Shown piece by piece: positions 32,146-39,707 of a stretch of 64,000 bases of DNA. Position 1 is the first letter of the stretch. Each line of letters starts with the position of its first letter. The position numbers and the translations under genes are program-made. This stretch comes from Paratractidigestivibacter sp963630635 (lineage in GTDB: Bacteria; Actinomycetota; Coriobacteriia; Coriobacteriales; Atopobiaceae), in NCBI GenBank assembly GCA_963630635.1, contig CAVGOA010000006.1, positions 4,211-68,210 on the forward strand, in the 5' to 3' direction. Under the pieces are notes generated by a model. That model did no database searches and had not been told where the DNA came from. It saw nothing but the letters and a program-made list of their open reading frames with translations.

Positions 32146-33930
32146 CTATTGCGTCGGGGCGATACCCAGCGTGGTTACCGCCTTCTGCATGACGTCGTGG
32201 AACACGTTGGCGGCACTGGCGCTTGCCAGGTGCGCGGTGCCGTTGAGGCCGGCGTAGACCAGGACCTCGGGGTCATCGGCGTTGGCAAAGCCGCAAAGCG
32301 ACGCCACAAAGTTGTACTCCTCGTAGCCTGCGCTCGAGGCCTGCTCGCCGGTGCCGGTCTTGCCGGCGATGTCGTAGCCCTCGACCTGGCCGGCGGTACC
32401 GGTGCCCTCTTGCATGACGGTACGCATCATGTCGGTCACCTGGTCGGCCGTCTCTTTAGAGATGATCTGCTCGCCCGCGGGCCACTCGACCTCCTCGCCG
32501 CCCTTGGAGACAAGGAAGTGCGGGGTGTTGGGCACGCCGTCGTTTGCCACGGCGGCAAACGAGCGCACGATCTGGACCATGGGAATGGCCAGGCCCTGGC
32601 CAAAGGACATCGAGCCCAAGGTCGAGCCGTCGTACTTGGCAAGGGGCTTCACGATGCCCGCGGCCTCGCCGGGGAAGTCGATGCCGGTGGTGTGGCCAAT
32701 GCCAAACTTGTCGACGCCGGCCGCAAAGGTCGAGGCACCAATGACGTCTTGGGCCAGGGTGGACATGGCGACGTTGGACGAGCGGCGAAGCATCTCGCGC
32801 ACCGTCATGTCCATGGTGTAGTCGCGCGCGTCGTCGGTGTCGTAGACGTAATCGTCGCCCACCTTGATCGAGACGGGAATGGTGTAGACGCTGTCGGGGG
32901 TAAAGAGGCCGTTGTCGATGCCGATGGAGGTCGTCAAGATCTTGAAGACCGAGCCCGGCTCGTAGGAGTCGGTGACCAGCTTGAGGTTGAGGCTCGAGGC
33001 GTCGGTAAGGTTGGAGAAATCCGGCATAGGGGTCGAGCAGGCGGCGTAGATCTCGCCGGTCTTGGGGTTGGTCACCATGACGGAGCCCGATTCCGAGCCG
33101 TAGGTCTCGATGGCCTGGGTGATGATTTGTTCGCACTCCTGTTGCAGGTCGATGTCGATGGAAAGCACGATGTCGGTGCCGTCGACGGCCTCCTCCACAT
33201 AAGAGGCCCCGCTCGCCATGGGAGAGCCGCCGGCGCCCGCCTCGTAGACCTTGGTGCCGTCGGTGCCGGTAAGGGTCTCGTTGTAGTAGTACTCAAGACC
33301 AGAAAGAGCGGTTCCCTCGGAGTTGACGTAGCCAATGAGCTGGGCACAGCTGGTGCCGTAGGGGTAGACGCGCTTGGTATTGGACTCGTAGTAGATGCCG
33401 ATCATGTCCTCGTTAGACAGACGGCTCTTAAGCTCGTCTGCCACCGAGTCGTCGACCTGTGAGGCGAGAAGGGCATAGCGAGAATCGCGCGAGAGCTTCT
33501 CGACATAGGCGTCTTGGTCCCCGCCCAGGACCTCGACCAAGATCTTGGCCATGGCGTCGGGGTCGTCCACCTGCTGGGGGTCGGCCACGATGTCCTTGCA
33601 GTCGACGCTCATGGCAAGCACGTTGCCGTTGCGGTCATAGATGGTGCCACGCTTGGCGTGGATGGCGACGGTATTGGTGTGGCTTTTGCTGGCCATCTGC
33701 GAGAGGTTGCCGGCGTCGACGACCTGCAGCCAAATCAGGCGCAGGCAAACGATGACGGCCATTACTCCAAAGATGGCAAATATGCAATAGGGATTGCCCT
33801 CGGGCCCAAAGAACTTGCCAGAGCCGGTGCGCCTGGCCCTTATCGCTCTACGCGAACGAGAAGCCTCGTCGTACGAGGCTTCTGAAGAAACACGTTGCCG
33901 CCGTGGGCGTTGTCTATTAGTCCTTGCCAC
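32146..33930 (-). CDS. ftsI: Division-specific transpeptidase FtsI/PBP2b (class B PBP)
   Basis: 594 aa. A basic N-terminus and one helix (about residues 48-72) precede the dimerisation domain. Transpeptidase motifs are S-V-F-K (SxxK) in 'Y-E-P-G-S-V-F-K', S-S-N (SxN) in 'R-R-S-S-N-V-A-M' and K-T-G in 'A-G-K-T-G-T-G-E-Q'. There is no PASTA repeat. It cross-links septal peptidoglycan with FtsW. Confidence 0.95.
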   Translation of the reverse strand: MARTNRQRPRRQRVSSEASYDEASRSRRAIRARRTGSGKFFGPEGNPYCIFAIFGVMAVIVCLRLIWLQVVDAGNLSQMASKSHTNTVAIHAKRGTIYDRNGNVLAMSVDCKDIVADPQQVDDPDAMAKILVEVLGGDQDAYVEKLSRDSRYALLASQVDDSVADELKSRLSNEDMIGIYYESNTKRVYPYGTSCAQLIGYVNSEGTALSGLEYYYNETLTGTDGTKVYEAGAGGSPMASGASYVEEAVDGTDIVLSIDIDLQQECEQIITQAIETYGSESGSVMVTNPKTGEIYAACSTPMPDFSNLTDASSLNLKLVTDSYEPGSVFKILTTSIGIDNGLFTPDSVYTIPVSIKVGDDYVYDTDDARDYTMDMTVREMLRRSSNVAMSTLAQDVIGASTFAAGVDKFGIGHTTGIDFPGEAAGIVKPLAKYDGSTLGSMSFGQGLAIPMVQIVRSFAAVANDGVPNTPHFLVSKGGEEVEWPAGEQIISKETADQVTDMMRTVMQEGTGTAGQVEGYDIAGKTGTGEQASSAGYEEYNFVASLCGFANADDPEVLVYAGLNGTAHLASASAANVFHDVMQKAVTTLGIAPTQ

Positions 33931-33939
33931 GACACCAGT

Positions 33940-34527
33940 TTACCCTTCAGGGGTGGGCAGGACCTGGGCATCGCCGGACTGCGCAGCATCAACACTAAGC
34001 TGCTCGACGGCGTCGGTGGCGGCCTGCTCAGTGGACTCGTCGGTCGCCGCGGCGTCCGTGGCCTGGGAATCTTCGGCTGCGGTAGCGTCGGCGGCCTCAT
34101 CGGCGATGGCCGCGTCCTCGGCGATATTGACGCTCATGGTCTCGCCGCTAAAAACCATCCCGTAGTTCTGGGTGGCGATGCGGCCAATGCGCGTGCTACT
34201 GGAAAGAACCGAGCGCTCAATCTTGAGCTCCTCGTTTAAAGACTGGGCCTCAGAGACCTCGGTGCGAAGGGTGGCGTTAGCGCGCAGGGCCGAGACGGTG
34301 GCCGTCGACAAAACAACGCGCACTGCGCCGATGACCAAAAGCGCCAAGGCAATAGAGCAGACCACTGCCACGCGAACGAGAAACTCATAAGAGACGCCGC
34401 GGCGCACCTTGGCATCAAGGCCACCGCCAGAGACGACCTCGAAGGACGGCGCGGCCTGCCTTTGTTGACGAGCACGCCTCCTCTCGGCGTACTCCAGATC
34501 AATTGCCTCTGAACCCTGGTACCTCAT
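33940..34527 (-). CDS. ftsL: FtsL-like divisome protein
   Basis: 195 aa. Residues about 48-72 form one membrane helix, and 75-110 a short coiled coil ('L-R-A-N-A-T-L-R-T-E-V-S-E-A-Q-S-L'). The position between rsmH and ftsI and this topology identify FtsL rather than sequence identity. The last ~65 residues are Ala/Asp/Glu/Thr-rich and have no counterpart in model FtsL proteins. An 11-bp-phased repeat array lies upstream (34653-34720). Confidence 0.85.
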   Translation of the reverse strand: MRYQGSEAIDLEYAERRRARQQRQAAPSFEVVSGGGLDAKVRRGVSYEFLVRVAVVCSIALALLVIGAVRVVLSTATVSALRANATLRTEVSEAQSLNEELKIERSVLSSSTRIGRIATQNYGMVFSGETMSVNIAEDAAIADEAADATAAEDSQATDAAATDESTEQAATDAVEQLSVDAAQSGDAQVLPTPEG

Positions 34528-34652
34528 GAGAAACTCGCTATCCCCTCTAGGAGAAAACCCATAGCCGTTGATAAAACATGGCAGGTACGCTGGGTTCTTG
34601 AGGGTTACTTTAGAGTTTCCCTCAAGTTTTAGTTGAGCGACCTTAAGACTTG

Positions 34653-34720
34653 CGTGAGAGTTGGTTGATACTTCGTTGATGCTTCGTTGGTAGTGCGTTT
34701 AGAGTGCGTTTTGGTTCGTT
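34653..34720 (-). promoter_or_regulatory. 11-bp-phased direct repeat array upstream of ftsL
   Basis: On the minus strand the core AACG(A/C)A recurs on one face of the helix. Plus-strand CGTT marks fall at 34674, 34685, 34696, 34707 and 34717, with weaker relatives at 34663 and 34653: spacings of 11, 11, 11 and 10. It occupies the 264-bp rsmH-ftsL gap, the largest gap of the early dcw cluster, so it may be an operator for an internal promoter. Inverted CTTAAG-containing arms (34641-34649 and 34740-34748) flank it. Confidence 0.6.
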
Positions 34721-34791
34721 TTTGGTACATAAGTAGTGCGTCTTAAGGCTCCCATATGCAGACAGCCTTGCGGCTGACTGAAACGAGTTTG

Positions 34792-35751
34792 CTAGGAGGC
34801 GTCGAGCTTGATTGCCACCCTAGTAAGTGCGCTCCTAGAGCGCGGGTTTCTCGCAATCTCCTCGTCAGACGCAACGAGGGGCTTACGAGTCTTGACGTCG
34901 AGTATCGGCACATGACCGCAAACGCAAACCGGAAGATCCGGCGGGCAGGTGCAGCCCTGGGACAACTCCGAGAAGACGTGCTTCACAATGCGATCCTCAA
35001 GGGAGTGATAGGCAATGACGCATATCCTTCCCCCGGGGTTGGCCCACCTCACCGCAGCGCGAAGGCCACGGTCCAGGACGTCGAGCTCGTGGTTTACCTC
35101 GATGCGCAGGGCCTGGAAGGTCTTGCGCGCCGGGTGCCCACCGTGCCTCCTGGCTGCTGCCGGGATGGCCGATTTCACGATCTCGACCAGCTGCAGGGTC
35201 GTCTTGACAGGGGCGTCCGCCCTAGCCTTGACGATGGCCTTGGCAATGCGAGAAGCGAACTTCTCGTCGCCGTAAACGCGAAGGATTCTGGCGAGGTCTG
35301 CTTCGTTGTAGTGGTTTACGACCTCTGCTGCGGTTAGGGTGTTGTTACCAGAATCCATGCGCATGTCTAAGGGAGCGTCCTCGTGAAACGAGAAGCCCCT
35401 CTCTGGGATATCGAGTTGCGGAGAAGAGACACCTAAGTCAAACAAAAAGCAGTCGACGCCGGGAATCTCTGCCTCGACCAAGAGGTCGTCGAGGTCTCCG
35501 AAGTTTCCCTTGAGCAGCTTGACGTCTGCGTTGGGAACTTCCTGCTCAAGGCGAGCCGATGCGGCTGCCAGTGCCATGTCGTCTTGGTCGATGCCAATAG
35601 ACAGGCCTTGGGGCGCCACCCTCTTAGCAAGCTCCACCGAGTGCCCGGCTCCTCCCAGCGTGCAGTCGCAGACTACGTCGCCGGGTTTGGGGTCGAGCGC
35701 TCGAAGGACTTCCTCGAGCATTACGGGTATATGCCGATATTCTTCTGCCAA
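34792..35751 (-). CDS. rsmH: 16S rRNA m4C1402 methyltransferase RsmH
   Basis: 319 aa starting at TTG 35751 (LAEEYRHIPVML), with AAAGG eight bases upstream; a longer in-frame start would run into mraZ. SAM-binding 'D-C-T-L-G-G-A-G-H-S' near residue 30, 'N-F-G-D-L' and 'F-D-L-G-V-S-S-P-Q-L-D' near 108 are typical. It methylates C1402 of 16S rRNA with RsmI. It is the second gene of the mraZ-led cluster. Confidence 0.95.
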   Translation of the reverse strand: MAEEYRHIPVMLEEVLRALDPKPGDVVCDCTLGGAGHSVELAKRVAPQGLSIGIDQDDMALAAASARLEQEVPNADVKLLKGNFGDLDDLLVEAEIPGVDCFLFDLGVSSPQLDIPERGFSFHEDAPLDMRMDSGNNTLTAAEVVNHYNEADLARILRVYGDEKFASRIAKAIVKARADAPVKTTLQLVEIVKSAIPAAARRHGGHPARKTFQALRIEVNHELDVLDRGLRAAVRWANPGGRICVIAYHSLEDRIVKHVFSELSQGCTCPPDLPVCVCGHVPILDVKTRKPLVASDEEIARNPRSRSALTRVAIKLDAS

Positions 35752-35771
35752 GGTACTAACCTTTCGAATAA

Positions 35772-36230
35772 CTAGTCGCAGTAAAGCAGCGAATCGAAGC
35801 CCTCTTCGTAGACCGCGCGCATCTCGTTCCACTTGTCGGTGTTCCACACTTCCAGGTGGTCGTCCGCGCCCACAACCGTTACGTTTCCCACAAGGCCGAG
35901 CTTCTCAGTGATCTTGTAGGTGGGCTGATCGACCTTGCCCAGTGCCACGCGGCCGGCCGAGTCAATCTCGACCTCCTGCGACGTACCCAACAAGAAACGC
36001 TTGAGCTGCGCGTCTTTGCGGTCACGGGCGTTAAAGCCGTTCTCATTGGACTTAAACAGGCCGTTGAGCCAAACCTTAAAGCCTTCGACGGTAAAGCAGT
36101 TCAGGCATCCGTCGTACGGGACCAGCATCACCGTGTGATCGTCTTCGCCAAGAAGCTCTTTACGATACTTAGACGGGAGAGTGACACGACCCTTGGCGTC
36201 GACCGACATAGAGTAGGCGCCTGCGAGCAT
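35772..36230 (-). CDS. mraZ: Transcriptional regulator MraZ
   Basis: 152 aa from an ATG with GGAGG five bases upstream. Two AbrB-like swapped-hairpin repeats carry the signature 'D-A-K-G-R-V-T-L-P' (first) and 'D-S-A-G-R-V-A-L-G' (second). MraZ forms a ring that binds phased GTGGG boxes and represses its own cluster in E. coli. Such boxes lie 70-106 bp upstream here (36301-36336), so autoregulation is expected. Confidence 0.96.
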   Translation of the reverse strand: MLAGAYSMSVDAKGRVTLPSKYRKELLGEDDHTVMLVPYDGCLNCFTVEGFKVWLNGLFKSNENGFNARDRKDAQLKRFLLGTSQEVEIDSAGRVALGKVDQPTYKITEKLGLVGNVTVVGADDHLEVWNTDKWNEMRAVYEEGFDSLLYCD

Positions 36231-36285
36231 GTCTCCCTCCAATCTTTTGCGGTGTTACGGTCCTTTCCTTCAGAGCGTGAAGAAC

Positions 36286-36336
36286 ACTATACGTCAAATT
36301 CCCCACCACGCCCCACCAGAAAACACTTTTCCCCAC
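36286..36336 (-). promoter_or_regulatory. mraZ promoter with 10-bp-phased MraZ boxes
   Basis: On the minus strand, GTGGGG boxes occur at plus positions 36331-36336, 36311-36316 and 36301-36306, with a degenerate GTGTTT at 36321-36326. Start-to-start spacing is exactly 10 bp, as in known MraZ operators. A -10-like TATAGT (36286-36291) lies just downstream, so bound MraZ would cover the -35 region. Confidence 0.8.
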
Positions 36337-36492
36337 TTTTCTGTTCGCAGACGGAAATTTACGCCCCTCGGCGGTGTTGCGGCCCCAGATGTTGGGTGTG
36401 CAAACATGTGTTTCCACAAAGCGCGGCGCGAACGGCGACTTTGTTGTGATGGAACTGTGAATGCCCAGTTCAAAGGTAGTGTACAAAGGATT

Positions 36493-36560
36493 TTGAGGGG
36501 TAAATCGGGGTGTGCGCACATGCGTATTGGGAGTGTTATATCACCCGATTTAGCCCCAAG
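36493..36560. repeat. Inverted repeat in the xerD-mraZ gap
   Basis: TTGAGGGGTAAATCGGGGTG (36493-36512) pairs with CACCCGATTTAGCCCCAAG (36542-36560) with two small irregularities, enclosing 29 nt that includes the palindrome TGTGCGCACA. No T-run follows. Confidence 0.6.
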
Positions 36561-36690
36561 TGGGGCACTTTCCCAGGTGTGGGGCGCTCTCCCACCTGCG
36601 GTGGGGCGTCTGCCCACAAAAATCGGTTGAATCGGGGTCGTGGTGGGGATGTGGGCCGCCGCCCCACCCGCTTTGGGCCGCCGCCCCACT
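36559..36690. repeat. Tandem GC-rich mini-palindromes
   Basis: Three successive units of the form GTGGGGC-N5-CCCA begin at 36560, 36579 and 36601. Two units of GGGCCGCCGCCCCAC follow near 36652-36689. Each can form a 5-7 bp stem. The GTGGGG starts resemble MraZ boxes but the spacing is 19-22 bp, not 10. No coding potential is convincing. Confidence 0.5.
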
Positions 36691-36699
36691 CGCCTGCAA

Positions 36700-36836
36700 G
36701 CACACATGCGCGAGTTTTCGAGGTTTAAATTGGCTTGGGCCAAGTAGCTCTTCTCGCGCAACTGGGCAAACGTCGGCTAAAAGCCCTTTGTTACTCCTCG
36801 GCCGGCGATTTAAACCACGAAAAGTCGCGTGTGCGC
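36700..36836. repeat. Long inverted repeat downstream of xerD
   Basis: A 32-nt left arm (36700-36731) and a 30-nt right arm (36807-36836) pair through the shared blocks CGCGA, TTTTCG and GGTTTAAAT. The 75-nt centre contains one CTTCTCGC word (36750-36757). It ends 30 bp after the xerD stop, so it may also end that transcript. Confidence 0.6.
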
Positions 36837-36865
36837 ATTTCGGAGGCCCAGAAACAACGTAAAGG

Positions 36866-37765
36866 CTAGCCCTGACGGGCCCTGGGGTGGGCCGCCAGGT
36901 AAACGCGGCGGATGTGGCTTGTGTCCACGTGAGTGTAGAGCTGCGTGGTGGCGATACTCGCATGGCCCAGCAGTTCCTGAACAACGCGCAGGTCAGCGCC
37001 GCCCTCCAGCAAGTGAGTCGCAAAGCTGTGACGCAAGGTGTGGGGATGCAGACCCTCGATCCCTGCCAAGCGGCCGTAGCGCTCCACGATCGTATGGGCC
37101 GATTGGCGCGAGATGCGCCCGCCGCGCACGTTGAGAAAGACCGCTGCCGTGGGCCGGCGCCCCACCAGGCCGTCACGGCCCTGCTCAAGATAGGCGACAA
37201 GCGCTGCCTGCGCGCTACCCAGAATGGGCACGATGCGCTCCTTGGAACCCTTGCCAAAGACGCGAATCACCTCTTGCTCGGGCGAAAAATCGCGTTTGTC
37301 CAGGCCAATGAGCTCGCTTGCGCGCAAGCCGCAGCCATATAGGACCTCCAACATCGCATGGTCGCGCAGACCCGCGGGTGTCTGGGGAAAGTGCTGGTCA
37401 AGCAAGCGCGCCGCAGCTTCTTGCGAAATGACGTCCGGCAGCTTGGCGGGCCGTTTGGGCAAGGGAATGGCCGAGGTGGGGCAGCCGCTCGCGATCTGCT
37501 CGACGGCCATAAAGCGATGGAACCCCTTTATGGCAGACAGCGAGCGCTCCACCGATGTGGGCGCAAGCCCCACATCGGTCAAGACGCCCAGGTACTCCTC
37601 GACCAGCGCGCGGGTCACGTCGTCCGGCTCGCAGATTCCGGCGCCCGCTAGGTAATCCACATAGCGCAAAAGGTCGCGGCCGTAGGCATCGATGGTGTTC
37701 TTTGACGAGCCCTTCTCGACGGCCAGATAGTTGAGGTACTCTTCGCGTGCCTGCGTCAGGTCCAT
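36866..37765 (-). CDS. xerD: Tyrosine recombinase XerD-like
   Basis: 299 aa, the usual Xer length. The ATG (MDLTQAREEYL) has a GGGAGGGGAG region upstream. The N-terminal SAM-like DNA-binding domain covers residues 1-95. The catalytic set is complete: R in 'G-L-R-A-S-E-L', K in 'G-K-G-S-K-E-R', H-x-x-R in 'H-T-L-R-H-S-F-A-T-H', H in 'L-G-H-A-S-I' and nucleophile Y in 'T-T-Q-L-Y-T-H-V'. It resolves chromosome dimers at dif. No dif-like 28-mer was found in the window. XerC versus XerD cannot be settled by eye. Confidence 0.9.
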   Translation of the reverse strand: MDLTQAREEYLNYLAVEKGSSKNTIDAYGRDLLRYVDYLAGAGICEPDDVTRALVEEYLGVLTDVGLAPTSVERSLSAIKGFHRFMAVEQIASGCPTSAIPLPKRPAKLPDVISQEAAARLLDQHFPQTPAGLRDHAMLEVLYGCGLRASELIGLDKRDFSPEQEVIRVFGKGSKERIVPILGSAQAALVAYLEQGRDGLVGRRPTAAVFLNVRGGRISRQSAHTIVERYGRLAGIEGLHPHTLRHSFATHLLEGGADLRVVQELLGHASIATTQLYTHVDTSHIRRVYLAAHPRARQG

Positions 37766-37820
37766 GCGCCTCTCCCCTCCCTGTCGTCGCCGCGTTCTTG
37801 CCCGTTGCACGCCCCATTAT

Positions 37821-37857
37821 AAAAAGAAGCCCCAGGGACCGCTTGTTTCCCTGGGGC
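37821..37857 (-). terminator. Terminator of pyrG or xerD leader region
   Basis: GCCCCAGGGA (37829-37838) pairs with TCCCTGGGGC (37848-37857). On the minus strand it is followed after TTC by a run of five T residues (37821-37825). It lies between pyrG and xerD, so it should separate their transcripts. A second small stem AAGCGGC/GCCGCTT (37872-37891) is adjacent. Confidence 0.85.
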
Positions 37858-37915
37858 AAAAATCACGTGCTAAGCGGCGGCGCAAGCCGCTTTGGCGAGA
37901 AGACCTTCTATCTTC

Positions 37916-39565
37916 TTACTCGGCCGAGTTGACCTCGTGGCGGTCGCAGCCTTCGTTGAAGGCAATGGCGGCGCGCACGAACTCGCGGAAGAGCGGGGCC
38001 GGCTCGGTAGGACGGCTCTTGAACTCGGGGTGGGCCTGGGAAGCCACAAACCAGGGGTGAACCGACTCGGGAAGCTCGACCATCTCGACCAGGCGGTCAT
38101 CGGGAGAAAGGCCCGAGATAACCAGGCCGGCCTCGGTCAGGCGCTCGCGGTAGGCGTTGTTGACCTCGTAACGGTGACGGTGACGCTCGTAGACCAGGGC
38201 CTCGCCGTAAGCCTCAGAGGCCAGGGTGCCGGGCTGGACCTTGCAGGGGTAGGCGCCCAGACGCATGGTGCCGCCCTTGTCGGTGACGTCCTCCTGGTCG
38301 GGCATGAGGTCGATCACCGGGTACTCGCAGTCGGGCACGAACTCGGTCGAGATGGCGCCCGGCATGTTGGCCACGTTGCGGGCAAACTCGCAGACGGCCA
38401 CCTGCAGGCCCAGGCAAACGCCCAGGTACGGGATCTTGAGGGTGCGGGCACGGTGGGCCGCGGCGATCTTACCCTCGACGCCGCGCAGGCCAAAGCCGCC
38501 GGGTACCAGAATACCGTGAGCGCCGGCCAAGACCTCGGCCACGTTGTTCTCGTCCAGCTCCTCGCCATCGACCAGCTGGATGTCCATGTGGCGACCATAG
38601 TAGACGCCGGAGTGGTGCAGGGCCTCGATGATGGAGAGATAGGCATCGGGCAGCTGAGTGTACTTGCCCACGACGCAGATCTTGGTGACGTCTTCCTTCT
38701 TGTTGGCGGCGTGCATCGCGCTGGTAAAGCGGTTCCAGTCGGTAAGGTCGCTTTCGCGGGCATCCAGGCCAAGGCGCTCGCAGACCTTGGTGTCGAAGCC
38801 CTGGGCAGCCAGGTGGGCAGGCACGTCATAGATAGAGGCGCAGTCGGAGTTCTCAAAGACGCAGCTGGGGTCGACGTCGCAGAAGCTCGCGATCTTGGCG
38901 CGAATGTCGGCGTCCACCTCGTGGTCAGAGCGGCAGACGATGAAGTCGGGCTGCAGGCCCATCGAGCGAAGCTCGCGCACGGAGTGCTGGGTAGGCTTGG
39001 TCTTGACCTCGTGGGCGGCGGCGATATAGGGAACCAGGCTCACGTGGATAAGGACGCAGTCGGCAAAGCCCTTCTCCTTGCGGAACTGGCGAATGGCCTC
39101 AACAAAGGCCTGGCCCTCGATGTCGCCGATGGTGCCGCCAAGCTCGGTGATGACCACGTCGGCGCCGGTCTGCTCCTCAATGCGCAAGAAGCGCTGCTTG
39201 ATGGCGTTGGTCACGTGCGGGACGACCTGCACGGTGCCGCCCAAAAACTCGCCCTGGCGCTCCTTGGCAATAAGGCTCTGGTAGATGGCGCCAGTGGTGA
39301 AGTTGGAGTTGCGGGTAAGGTTCTCGTCAATAAAGCGCTCGTAGTGGCCCAGGTCCAGGTCGGTCTCTTTGCCGTCCTCGGTAACAAAGACCTCACCGTG
39401 CTGGAAGGGGCTCATAGTACCGGGGTCGACGTTGAGGTAGGGATCGGCCTTCTGCATCATGACCTTGTAGCCACGCGACTTAAGCAGACGGCCAAGCGAG
39501 GCAGCCGTGATGCCCTTGCCGAGCGAAGAAACGACGCCGCCGGTAACAAAAATGTGTTTTGTCAT
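37916..39565 (-). CDS. pyrG: CTP synthase
   Basis: 549 aa. The N-terminal synthetase domain begins 'H-I-F-V-T-G-G-V-V-S-S-L-G-K-G' with 'K-A-D-P-Y-L-N-V-D-P-G-T-M-S-P'. The C-terminal glutamine amidotransferase has the nucleophile Cys in 'G-V-C-L-G-L-Q' and a His-Glu pair in 'H-P-E-F'. It aminates UTP to CTP. It lies between an amidohydrolase gene and xerD; the 142-bp gap on the upstream side holds two GCGAGAAG words. Confidence 0.98.
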   Translation of the reverse strand: MTKHIFVTGGVVSSLGKGITAASLGRLLKSRGYKVMMQKADPYLNVDPGTMSPFQHGEVFVTEDGKETDLDLGHYERFIDENLTRNSNFTTGAIYQSLIAKERQGEFLGGTVQVVPHVTNAIKQRFLRIEEQTGADVVITELGGTIGDIEGQAFVEAIRQFRKEKGFADCVLIHVSLVPYIAAAHEVKTKPTQHSVRELRSMGLQPDFIVCRSDHEVDADIRAKIASFCDVDPSCVFENSDCASIYDVPAHLAAQGFDTKVCERLGLDARESDLTDWNRFTSAMHAANKKEDVTKICVVGKYTQLPDAYLSIIEALHHSGVYYGRHMDIQLVDGEELDENNVAEVLAGAHGILVPGGFGLRGVEGKIAAAHRARTLKIPYLGVCLGLQVAVCEFARNVANMPGAISTEFVPDCEYPVIDLMPDQEDVTDKGGTMRLGAYPCKVQPGTLASEAYGEALVYERHRHRYEVNNAYRERLTEAGLVISGLSPDDRLVEMVELPESVHPWFVASQAHPEFKSRPTEPAPLFREFVRAAIAFNEGCDRHEVNSAE

Positions 39566-39707
39566 TCTGGGACCTTCCCGTAGTGAGTCTTATGGATGGC
39601 TTCTTCTACGGGGTTTCATTCTAAAGCGAGAAGACCTTTCTGTGTGACGATTTATTCACCGCTCACCGACTTGTAACGAAATCTGCAAAGAGTCATGGCG
39701 AGAAGCG

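Noticed and set aside
31453..33462. 669-codon plus-strand open frame antisense to murF and ftsI
   Set aside because: Both minus-strand genes carry all catalytic motifs; the antisense frame is a side effect of GC-rich third positions. The same holds for long antisense frames opposite murC, ftsW, mraY and alaS.
36866..37765. Integrase of a mobile element
   Set aside because: Length, complete Xer motif set and setting among housekeeping genes fit the chromosome-dimer recombinase; no attachment repeats or cargo genes are nearby.
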